Positions 1-5,557 of a stretch of 5,557 nucleotides of DNA are shown here, in pieces. Below the pieces are notes generated by a model, which saw only the letters and a list, made by a program, of their open reading frames with translations, made no database searches and was not told where the DNA came from. Each line of letters starts with the position of its first letter. Positions within the stretch are counted from its first letter, which is position 1. The stretch lies in NCBI GenBank assembly GCA_016866635.1, contig VGLT01000055.1:1-5557 (forward strand), in the 5' to 3' direction. The DNA comes from Candidatus Uhrbacteria bacterium (GTDB lineage: Bacteria > Patescibacteriota > Patescibacteriia > 2-12-FULL-60-25). The translations under genes and the position numbers were made by a program.

Positions 1-1
1 A

Positions 2-130
2 CGATCGCTCGGTGTTCAAAAGATTCTCAATCCTGGCTGGAATATCATACAATTTACTCCGCAGGTGAATGGAACCATTGCCTTCAGTTGTTCCATGGGA
101 ATGTATCGCGGATCATTTACTGTTTTATGA
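2..130 (+). CDS. C-terminal end of a cupredoxin-tailed protein, probably a TauE/SafE-type metal transporter (5' partial)
   Basis: The reading frame is open from the window edge to a TGA at 128-130 and gives the last 42 residues of a protein. Seen in the sequence: a segment reading FTPQVNGTIAFSCSMGMYRG (visible residues 18-37), with Cys30, Met32 and Met34, close to the C-terminus. Known of the family: cupredoxin-like copper-binding domains often end in a beta strand of the form 'G.I.F.C.MGM.RG', where the Cys and a Met are metal ligands. In many Patescibacteria this domain forms the tail of sulfite-exporter TauE/SafE-like membrane proteins that may also carry a heavy-metal-associated domain. 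The membrane part lies outside the window, so the full architecture is inference; a stand-alone cupredoxin is the main alternative. The stop overlaps the start of the copper ATPase by ATGA, which supports a shared role in copper handling. Confidence 0.75.
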   Translation, partial: RSLGVQKILNPGWNIIQFTPQVNGTIAFSCSMGMYRGSFTVL

Positions 131-2460
131 ACTCACAACAAAAACAGTTCATCATTACCGGCATGCATTGTGCCAGTTGTGCTGGTTTGATTGAACGATC
201 TCTTCGAGACAAACCTGGAGTGAGTCAGGCAACCGTTAATTTTGGTGCAGAAAAATTGCACATCAGATTTGATGAAGAGCGGATTACAGCCCAACAGATC
301 AAAGACGCTGTACGCGAGGCAGGGTACCGGGCAGAAGATATAGATTCCATGGATCATGGATCACATCATCACCACGAGGAATCGATGCAGGTCTATCGCA
401 AGAAGTTTATCTGGGGAGCGATATTGAGCATGCCACTCCTCTTCTTCATGTTGTTGGATTTTTTTTCCTTTCCCGGAAAGGATCTCATCATGCCTCGCGT
501 CGGGTTTCTTTCGCTCCTCATCGCTCTTCCAGTTCAAATCATTTTAGGGGCAGGATTCTATCGAGGATTTTGGTCTGGCCTGCGGATGAAAACCTTTAAC
601 ATGGATAGTTTGATCGCCATTGGAACAAGTACGGCCACGATCTATAGCTTGGTTGAATTTATCCGTTATGCGGTTCTCCAGGAATCTGTGTTTGCGCCAC
701 TCGGGGAAAAGATTCCCAATCTGTATTTTGAGGTCAGCGTGTTTTTGATTACCTTCGTGTTGTTGGGAAAATGGTTGGAGACGCGTGCGAAAGGGAAGAC
801 AAGCGATGCAATTCAAAAATTAATGGGACTGCAGGCCAAAACAGCTCGAGTGCGTCGAAATGGGCAAGTAGTGGATATTCCCGTTGAACAGGTGGTCGCG
901 GATGACACGGTCGTTGTTCGGCCAGGAGAAAAAGTCCCAGTGGATGGCGTGATTATTCAAGGTTTATCATCGATTGATGAATCTATGGTGACGGGGGAGA
1001 GTATCCCAGTAGAGAAGAAAGAAGGGGATGCGGTGATTGGCGCGACCATTAACAAGAATGGAAGTTTTGAATTTCGCGCAACCAAAGTTGGATCAGAGAC
1101 GATGCTCGCGCAAATCATCCGTATGGTAGAGGAGGCACAAGGATCCAAGGCGCCGATTCAGGATTATGCCGATCGGATCTCTGCCTGGTTTGTTCCAGCG
1201 GTTTTTATTGCCGCCATGCTCACCTTTATTGTTTGGTATTTCGTTCTTGGATCTACTCTCACGTATGCGTTGCTTGCCTTTGTCGCTGTGATTGTGATTG
1301 CGTGCCCATGTGCATTAGGTCTTGGGACGCCGACGGCCGTGATGGTTGGAACAGGGAAAGGCGCAGAACAAGGGATTCTCATCAAGGGAGGGGAGCCGCT
1401 CGAAGCCGCTTCCAAGATTGAAGCTATCGTGTTCGATAAAACAGGGACGTTGACTAAGGGGAAGCCGGAAGTCACGGATATTGTTGCTCTAACGGAATTG
1501 GATGAAAAAATGTTATTGACCTTGGCCGGTAGTTTAGAGCAATCATCAGAGCATTCGCTCGCAGAAAGTATTATCGAACGAGCAAAGGAGGATGGAATTG
1601 TGTTTCAGGGGGTTCAACAGTTTGAGGCAATACCGGGCCATGGAGTAAAAGGAGTGATTGATGGTAAAGAATACTTTCTTGGTAATCGCCGATTGATAAG
1701 TCGGATCGGGATAGATGTCGAGCGCGTGGAAAAAAGGATTTCACGGTTGGAGGCAGCAGGGAAAACCGTCATGTTGTTAGCGAATCAAGAAAAGCTTATT
1801 GGATTGGTTGCGGCGGCGGATGTGATCAAGGATTCGGCACGAGAAGCGATTGAGCGATTACAGCGTCTGAAGATCCAGATTTACATGATTACGGGAGACA
1901 ATCAGCGGACCGCGCATGCCATTGCCGGTCAACTCGGAATCACGAATGTTTTAGCAGAGGTTCTGCCTGATCAAAAAGCGCAAGAGGTAAAGAAACTGCA
2001 GGAGAAGGGATTGAAGGTTGCGATGGTTGGGGATGGGATCAATGATAGTCCGGCTTTGGCACAGGCAGATCTTGGAATTGCGATGGGGAGCGGGACAGAT
2101 GTTGCGATGGAAGCGGGTGGAATGGTGATTGTGCGCAATGATTTGCGGCAAGTGATTCATGCTATTCAACTCAGCCGATCGACGCTCGCCAAAATTAAAC
2201 AAAATTTGTTCTTTGCACTATTCTATAACGTGGCTGGTATCCCGATCGCGGCGCGTGTCTTTGCGGGAGTTGGTATCGTGCTCCGACCGGAACTTGCGGG
2301 ACTTGCTATGGCGTTCAGTTCTGTATCCGTGGTGAGCAACTCACTTCTCTTGAAAGGGTTTAAACCAGACAGAAAAAATTATCTATCAGACATCGCCCCG
2401 ATTTTGATGACCATCGTGTTTGCTGGATTGTTTTTTCTCTTCGCAAAGATCAGTGGATAA
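127..2460 (+). CDS. copA: Cu(+)-type P1B ATPase (copper/silver-translocating ATPase, CopA)
   Basis: Membrane pump that uses ATP to move monovalent copper (or silver) across the cytoplasmic membrane, usually outward. The 777-residue protein is complete. In order it shows: an N-terminal heavy-metal-associated domain with GMHCASC (residues 12-18); a His-rich linker (H77, H80-H83); hydrophobic segments near 93-112, 123-144, 157-180 and 200-216; the actuator TGE (289-291); segments near 352-374 and 378-398 with the ion-binding CPC (393-395); the phosphorylation site DKTGT (437-441, Asp437); TGDN (589-592); GDGINDSP (635-642); then Tyr700-Asn701 and M728..S731-S732, which mark the Cu(+) subgroup. 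The nucleotide-domain HP dipeptide is His476-Ser477 here. One further hydrophobic stretch (754-774) follows the usual last helix. I start the gene at ATG 127, which overlaps the upstream TGA as ATGA, not at the earlier in-frame TTG at 88, because the 13 extra residues would lie inside the cupredoxin gene. No Shine-Dalgarno site is evident, so translation is probably coupled. Confidence 0.96.
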   Translation: MNSQQKQFIITGMHCASCAGLIERSLRDKPGVSQATVNFGAEKLHIRFDEERITAQQIKDAVREAGYRAEDIDSMDHGSHHHHEESMQVYRKKFIWGAILSMPLLFFMLLDFFSFPGKDLIMPRVGFLSLLIALPVQIILGAGFYRGFWSGLRMKTFNMDSLIAIGTSTATIYSLVEFIRYAVLQESVFAPLGEKIPNLYFEVSVFLITFVLLGKWLETRAKGKTSDAIQKLMGLQAKTARVRRNGQVVDIPVEQVVADDTVVVRPGEKVPVDGVIIQGLSSIDESMVTGESIPVEKKEGDAVIGATINKNGSFEFRATKVGSETMLAQIIRMVEEAQGSKAPIQDYADRISAWFVPAVFIAAMLTFIVWYFVLGSTLTYALLAFVAVIVIACPCALGLGTPTAVMVGTGKGAEQGILIKGGEPLEAASKIEAIVFDKTGTLTKGKPEVTDIVALTELDEKMLLTLAGSLEQSSEHSLAESIIERAKEDGIVFQGVQQFEAIPGHGVKGVIDGKEYFLGNRRLISRIGIDVERVEKRISRLEAAGKTVMLLANQEKLIGLVAAADVIKDSAREAIERLQRLKIQIYMITGDNQRTAHAIAGQLGITNVLAEVLPDQKAQEVKKLQEKGLKVAMVGDGINDSPALAQADLGIAMGSGTDVAMEAGGMVIVRNDLRQVIHAIQLSRSTLAKIKQNLFFALFYNVAGIPIAARVFAGVGIVLRPELAGLAMAFSSVSVVSNSLLLKGFKPDRKNYLSDIAPILMTIVFAGLFFLFAKISG

Positions 2461-2502
2461 AAACACGCCCGGGCCCTCGCAAAGGATATCTTGACAGGTC
2501 AA

Positions 2503-3684
2503 TTATGGACGATACGAACGTGTCTTGTAACGTTCTTCCATGTAGTTCAACGCCTGTTGCGTCGCTTCTTGCATATTCTGTTGAGATTTTCCAAAGCTTG
2601 TCCAGACTTTGCTGAATTGTTCATCCGCCTGTAGTTCATCCATCCTGCTGAGTATTCTGGTGGTACGTCGTATGACCATGGCTTGGAGGGATAGGCGATA
2701 GGCCTCGTCATATTTGCCAAGCATTCCCTCCATTTTTTCCGCTTTTTCTTCGTTAGATATTGGACGGCGCAACAGGCCCTTCTTTTCTTGTCGAATTACC
2801 TCCGCTTCTTCATTTATTTGTTTGATGAGTGTTTTACTTAGACCAGGGAGTTTTTTTCCAATTTCCTTATCATCAGCGATGGAACCTTCTACCAGCTTCG
2901 GGATCAAGCGCGAGAGCGGATCAGCCTTTTTTAATTCATGCTGAATAAAAATAATATCTTGGCGTAACGTGTGTAGCGTTGGCTCGTAAGCAACCATAAT
3001 AGGCGGTATCTCGGGTGGTCTTGCTGTTGGACTATCGAGTAACTTAGCAAAACCTTCTCGAATGTTCTTTCTCCCATCAAAAGACTCGTATTCCATCACC
3101 CTGCCTTTGGCGTCCATGGGACGAACGGCCATAAGCACACCTTTTGGAAAACCTTGTCCCATCAGGTGTTTTTTTCCCCAATCAGAAATAGGAAGTTCTT
3201 GTATCTTATCTTTGAGTCGGACTTGAATTGTGTCACAAGCTTTTTCCCACATCGCTTCAGGTTTGATCTTTGCCTCAGGATTTCCTTCTAATTTTTTCTG
3301 TGCAACCATCTCCATTTCATTTAAAAATGTTCCTGCATAAGCATCGACTTTTTTTTGACGAACCTCTTCTGGATTGGCTAAGTGGTGTTTAAATTCTTTT
3401 TCCATCCCTTCCAGATCGCTCAACCGCTCCAAGGGACTTGTTTTTTCTATTCCATCCGACAAGATATCTTCTGATAATTGTCGATCCAAATCTGGTTTGG
3501 CTGGTGGTTGATCAGGTTGGACGACTCGTAAATGACGACCTGGTTTTTTTCGCAGACCCTCAGCTGTTTTTGCTGCTTTTTCCGCTTTGACAACGCCCGC
3601 TGCTGCATCTTGAAAAACCTCTAAATCTGAGAGACCGGATTGATTTCCTCGACTTGCTCCTATGGCTTCAAACTTTGGGAGCAT
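2503..3684 (-). CDS. Unknown soluble, charged, mostly helical protein (393 aa)
   Basis: I do not recognise a family. The 393-residue protein has no hydrophobic stretch long enough to span a membrane and no signal peptide, so it is probably cytoplasmic. It is rich in Lys, Glu, Gln and Met and has one Cys (C150). Visible layout: an N-terminal Lys/Ala-rich region (1-50); a Pro-rich hinge near 55-65; long charged helical stretches (85-165); a more globular-looking middle with Gly, Phe and Asp (169-215); a second Pro-rich break near 220-229; then helical, possibly coiled-coil segments (235-300 and 310-385) and a basic C-terminus. This may suggest a scaffold or binding protein rather than an enzyme, but no catalytic motif is visible and no function is claimed. 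It starts 50 bp after the flippase stop on the same strand. The ATG at 3684-3682 is preceded only by A/T-rich sequence with no Shine-Dalgarno site, and the next in-frame Met is residue 94. It converges on copA. Confidence 0.8.
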   Translation of the reverse strand: MLPKFEAIGASRGNQSGLSDLEVFQDAAAGVVKAEKAAKTAEGLRKKPGRHLRVVQPDQPPAKPDLDRQLSEDILSDGIEKTSPLERLSDLEGMEKEFKHHLANPEEVRQKKVDAYAGTFLNEMEMVAQKKLEGNPEAKIKPEAMWEKACDTIQVRLKDKIQELPISDWGKKHLMGQGFPKGVLMAVRPMDAKGRVMEYESFDGRKNIREGFAKLLDSPTARPPEIPPIMVAYEPTLHTLRQDIIFIQHELKKADPLSRLIPKLVEGSIADDKEIGKKLPGLSKTLIKQINEEAEVIRQEKKGLLRRPISNEEKAEKMEGMLGKYDEAYRLSLQAMVIRRTTRILSRMDELQADEQFSKVWTSFGKSQQNMQEATQQALNYMEERYKTRSYRP

Positions 3685-3713
3685 AAAAATAAATAAAGTG
3701 AAAGAATGGTCTC

Positions 3714-3722
3714 ATTTTATCA
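3714..3722 (-). promoter_or_regulatory. Possible extended -10 promoter for the 393-residue protein gene
   Basis: Read on the minus strand, the gap between the two leftward genes contains TGA-TAAAAT, an extended -10 form with 5 of 6 bases matching TATAAT. It would start transcription about 20-25 bases before the ATG at 3684. A consensus -35-like TTGACA lies at 3730-3725, but it is too close to pair with this -10, and the hexamers 16-18 bases beyond it are poor. The gap is A/T-rich, so chance occurrence is quite possible. Read-through from the upstream flippase gene is the alternative way to express the 393-residue protein. Confidence 0.3.
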
Positions 3723-3734
3723 CATGTCAACGTT

Positions 3735-5198
3735 TTAAGACAGGGAATTTGGCAAGGTAGGAGAAGATGACTTCCGGGCAGAAAGAATTTCTTTTAGGGT
3801 TTTGAGAGAGATGCCCCCAAGGATAAACAGAGCGGCTGGATAGAGTGCGGCCGCGACAAGGAAGGGGATGGGGAGCCAGAGACTTTGTGTAAACCATACG
3901 CCAAATCCCATGATGGCACTCGCGGCGATCGCGGCCGTTAGCTGTCGTGTCGGGAGATGGGTGTGGCTTACACGACGCGTAACCCAGATCGACCCAATCG
4001 TGATCGCGCCTTCAGAAAATACAGTGAGCCACGCGGCGGCCCACATGCCGTATTTAGGAATATAGAGGATGTAGCCGATCAATGCCAAGATCGCAATCAC
4101 GATATACCAGGGGATCATGGCGCGCTGCTTTTGGAGCGCGACAATCGCATGAGAAAAAACGGTATTGACATAGATAAAACCTGCGGCCAAAATAAGCACC
4201 TTTAATACGTTCCCGGCAGAGGCAAAATCATCACCGGCGATCAGTGCCATAAAACGGGTCCCTAAAATAAACGTGCCAACCACAATGGGAGCGATCAAGA
4301 GAACCATGACATGCACAGATTGTCCTAAAAGATGGGCAAACCGTTCTTTATTTTTGGCGGCCCAGACACCGGATAAAATAGGTAAAAGAACACCGGCATA
4401 CATAAATGGGATGGTCACAACAATGTCGAGAACGCGATAAGCGGCCCCATAAATGCCAACTTCTGCTTGTGATCGAACCAGGGAGAGGACGAGCGTGTCG
4501 GATTTGTAGTAGATGAGATTAAACGCGATGGATAGACCAATGGGCCAAGAGCGTTTGAGCGCGATCCACCAAAACGCCGGATCAATATTCCACGAGAAAT
4601 GGGCGTAGCGGCGTGCGACGAGGATATTGATGATAAAGTTTGCCAAACTGCCCAACGATACGATCCAGACAATGGGTAAAAGACCCCACCCCAATTTTAT
4701 GGCGATGATGAGACCGATTAAGAGCACTGCGCGACCGATATTCTCGGAAATAGCCATCGCATGCATTTTTAAATGTCGCTGTTGAACGCCGATCACGATT
4801 TGATTCAAGCTGGTAAAAAAGAAGGAACCGATGAGAGCGACGATGGCGAGTTTAATGGTTGCGTCGTACGGAAAAAGCCACGCGACCGGTATAGCCAAAG
4901 CAAAGATGATGAACCCGATCAGCACTCTAAAGGTAAAAATTGAGGATACGGCACGGCGTTCGTATGCCTCGTCTCCCGCGTGCTCACCCAACATGGAGAC
5001 AATGGTTACGTTTAGGCCGAGATCCAGGAGAAGCGCAAAAATTTGGAGATAGGCATTGGCTGTGGAATATGCGCCAAAACCTTTTTGCCCTAAATAGCGG
5101 GTCATGAGCCCGACAATAACGATTCCAAAGATGGTGGAAACGATTTTGCCGGCGATTTGCACGCCTGTGTTGAGGGCGAGCGCACGGGTAACGGACAT
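3735..5198 (-). CDS. Polysaccharide / lipid-linked oligosaccharide flippase, Wzx (RfbX)-like, MOP superfamily
   Basis: Integral membrane protein predicted to flip lipid-linked sugar units across the cytoplasmic membrane for surface polysaccharide or glycan assembly. The 487 residues are almost wholly hydrophobic and can be read as about 14 membrane segments (roughly 10-31, 45-68, 85-109, 112-135, 153-168, 172-194, 216-240, 257-277, 293-315, 330-354, 360-380, 383-405, 419-439 and 443-462), the usual MOP number and length. Family-like signatures are the N-terminal TRYLGQKGFGAYSTANAY (residues 33-50) and, in segment 7 and after it, YYKSDTLVLSLV (230-241) followed by EVGIYGAAYR (246-255), the 'D..vLs...g..vG.Y.aA.r' pattern of Wzx proteins. 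The short tail after 470 is Ser-rich. No glycosyltransferase or polymerase gene is visible nearby, so the substrate cannot be inferred; a peptidoglycan lipid II flippase seems less likely. The ATG at 5198 has no room for a Shine-Dalgarno site if the adjacent -10 box is used. Confidence 0.9.
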   Translation of the reverse strand: MSVTRALALNTGVQIAGKIVSTIFGIVIVGLMTRYLGQKGFGAYSTANAYLQIFALLLDLGLNVTIVSMLGEHAGDEAYERRAVSSIFTFRVLIGFIIFALAIPVAWLFPYDATIKLAIVALIGSFFFTSLNQIVIGVQQRHLKMHAMAISENIGRAVLLIGLIIAIKLGWGLLPIVWIVSLGSLANFIINILVARRYAHFSWNIDPAFWWIALKRSWPIGLSIAFNLIYYKSDTLVLSLVRSQAEVGIYGAAYRVLDIVVTIPFMYAGVLLPILSGVWAAKNKERFAHLLGQSVHVMVLLIAPIVVGTFILGTRFMALIAGDDFASAGNVLKVLILAAGFIYVNTVFSHAIVALQKQRAMIPWYIVIAILALIGYILYIPKYGMWAAAWLTVFSEGAITIGSIWVTRRVSHTHLPTRQLTAAIAASAIMGFGVWFTQSLWLPIPFLVAAALYPAALFILGGISLKTLKEILSARKSSSPTLPNSLS

Positions 5199-5205
5199 GC
5201 ACCGA

Positions 5206-5214
5206 AGTATAACA
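5206..5214 (-). promoter_or_regulatory. Extended -10 promoter of the flippase gene (near-leaderless)
   Basis: On the minus strand the sequence TGT-TATACT (5214 down to 5206) is a TGN extended -10 box with 5 of 6 bases matching TATAAT. Its last base lies 8 bases before the A of the flippase ATG at 5198. With the usual 6-8 base spacing from -10 to start site, transcription would begin at or within a base or two of the ATG, giving a leaderless message. The -35 region is weak (ATATCA at 5233-5228 with a 16-base spacer), as is usual for extended -10 promoters. Confidence 0.6.
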
Positions 5215-5227
5215 AAAAGCGCAAAGC

Positions 5228-5236
5228 TGATATACT
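5228..5236 (+). promoter_or_regulatory. Extended -10 promoter of the rightward gene (near-leaderless)
   Basis: TGA-TATACT is a TGN extended -10 box whose last base lies 9 bases before the A of the ATG at 5245. Expected transcription starts fall at about 5242-5245, leaving zero to three bases of leader. A moderate -35 candidate, ATAACA (5209-5214, 4 of 6 matching TTGACA), sits 16 bases upstream and lies over the -10 box of the opposite promoter, so the two promoters share DNA. Confidence 0.6.
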
Positions 5237-5244
5237 TTTGCCAT

Positions 5245-5557
5245 ATGAATACTCAGCCCGGTGGTTCGGAGGTGCCAAAAGTCTCAAACCCAAATGTGGG
5301 AGTACAAATTGATCAGCAGGCGAATCAAGCCTTTTCAGAAAAGCAGAAGTTGAAGGAACAGGCGGGAGCGGCTCAGGCAGAACAAGCGCCTGCTGTGAGC
5401 AAAGAGGAACTCGTGGATCTGAGCGGGGCAGCGCGTTCCGCTAAAGAAGTTTTAAGTGAATATGATACGTCGTTTGTTTCTGTTCAGCAGGGAAAAGATG
5501 CGGAGCGAGCAAAAACATTGAGACAGGAAATTCCAGAAGCGGATATTAATGATGCAC
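5245..5557 (+). CDS. Unknown Gln/Glu/Ala-rich protein, N-terminal part (3' partial)
   Basis: The frame is open from ATG 5245 to the window edge and gives 104 residues with no stop. I do not recognise the family. The first 60 or so residues are low-complexity and probably disordered (Gln, Ala, Glu, Asn, Ser and Lys, no long hydrophobic stretch, no signal peptide). From about residue 53 a more ordered, amphipathic helical part begins (EELVDLSGAARSAKEVLSEY, residues 54-73), followed by further charged sequence. The start is chosen because the extended -10 box ends 9 bases upstream. A Shine-Dalgarno-like GGAGGTG occurs inside the gene at 5268-5274, but no in-frame start follows at a suitable distance (the GTG at 5296 is 21 bases on). 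The gene is divergent from the flippase. The coding call rests on the uninterrupted frame, the codon pattern and the promoter placement. Confidence 0.7.
   Translation, partial: MNTQPGGSEVPKVSNPNVGVQIDQQANQAFSEKQKLKEQAGAAQAEQAPAVSKEELVDLSGAARSAKEVLSEYDTSFVSVQQGKDAERAKTLRQEIPEADINDA

Larger units (their letters stand above)
5206..5236. repeat. Imperfect inverted repeat formed by the two divergent -10 boxes
   Basis: The left arm AGTATAACA (5206-5214) and the right arm TGATATACT (5228-5236) are reverse complements except at one position, separated by 13 bases. The simplest reading is two copies of the same extended -10 motif facing away from each other. A regulator-binding palindrome is possible, but the sequence alone does not require one. 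The arm spacing makes simultaneous occupancy by two RNA polymerases unlikely, so the two genes probably compete for initiation. Confidence 0.5.

Noticed and set aside
459..466. Run of about eight T bases in copA, considered as a frameshift or slippage site.
   Set aside because: The frame is intact on both sides, the encoded residues fit a hydrophobic stretch, and no alternative frame product is apparent.
1164..1475. Long open frame (103 codons) on the minus strand inside copA, plus several shorter ones in both large membrane-protein genes.
   Set aside because: They lie wholly within strongly supported coding sequence on the other strand, have no recognisable protein features and are expected by chance.
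2467..2476. G/C-rich overlapping palindromes GCCCGGGC and GGGCCC just after the copA stop.
   Set aside because: They have no loop and no following T-run, so they cannot form a standard terminator hairpin. No convincing terminator was found in this 42-base gap.
2491..2502. Perfect short palindrome TTGACAGGTCAA in the gap between the converging copA and 393-residue genes, considered as a terminator or operator.
   Set aside because: The arms are five bases with only two bases between them, there is no G/C-rich stem and no T-run on either side, so it does not look like an intrinsic terminator. Chance is likely.
3725..3730. Consensus -35 hexamer TTGACA on the minus strand before the 393-residue gene.
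   Set aside because: At 16-18 bases downstream the candidate -10 hexamers match TATAAT at no more than three positions, and the better TAAAAT box is too close to pair with it.
5268..5274. GGAGGTG, a strong Shine-Dalgarno-like match inside the rightward partial gene, considered as evidence for a later start.
   Set aside because: No in-frame ATG, GTG or TTG follows at 5-12 bases. The first in-frame candidate, GTG 5296, is 21 bases on, and the promoter position favours the ATG at 5245.
5413..5439. The VDLSGAARS stretch in the rightward gene resembles the short 'LS.AAR' pattern found in anti-sigma factor FlgM proteins.
   Set aside because: The match covers only a few common residues, the following FlgM-type helix pattern is not clear, and no flagellar genes are nearby.

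Overview
The window reads as chromosomal DNA from a small-genome, uncultivated-type bacterium. Patescibacteria (Candidate Phyla Radiation; Uhrbacteria- or Magasanikbacteria-like) is my best guess. That rests on the style of the genes (a cupredoxin-tailed transporter next to a copper ATPase, an isolated MOP-family flippase, Lys/Glu/Gln-rich proteins of unknown family) and on the lack of well-placed Shine-Dalgarno sites before the starts. It is inference from memory of such genomes and was not tested. The standard bacterial code fits: TGA ends the first reading frame, and no internal stops need reassignment.

Left part, + strand (1-2460): a metal-handling pair. The 3' end of a gene encoding a cupredoxin-like C-terminal domain (42 residues visible) overlaps by ATGA the start of a complete 777-residue Cu(+)-type P1B ATPase (CopA). 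The overlap implies one operon with coupled translation. A cupredoxin-tailed membrane protein and CopA would together bind monovalent copper (or silver) and move it across the membrane.

Middle, - strand (2503-5198): a complete 487-residue polysaccharide flippase of the Wzx/MOP type, followed 50 bp downstream by a 393-residue soluble, charged, mostly helical protein that I do not recognise. The latter converges on copA with a 42-bp gap that holds no convincing terminator. The two minus-strand genes could share a transcript, but a possible extended -10 box also lies between them.

Right part (5199-5557): a compact divergent promoter region of 46 bp separates the flippase from a rightward gene that runs off the window. 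Both sides carry TGN-TATACT extended -10 boxes ending only 8-9 bases before the ATG, so both messages are predicted to be leaderless or nearly so. The visible 104 residues of the rightward gene are Gln/Glu/Ala-rich and of unknown function.

No RNA genes, mobile elements, CRISPR arrays or long repeats were seen. I found no clear undescribed multi-gene system. The items most worth a second look are the divergent leaderless promoter pair, the two unrecognised proteins, and small departures from canonical CopA (His-Ser in place of His-Pro, a His-rich linker, and an extra hydrophobic C-terminal segment).
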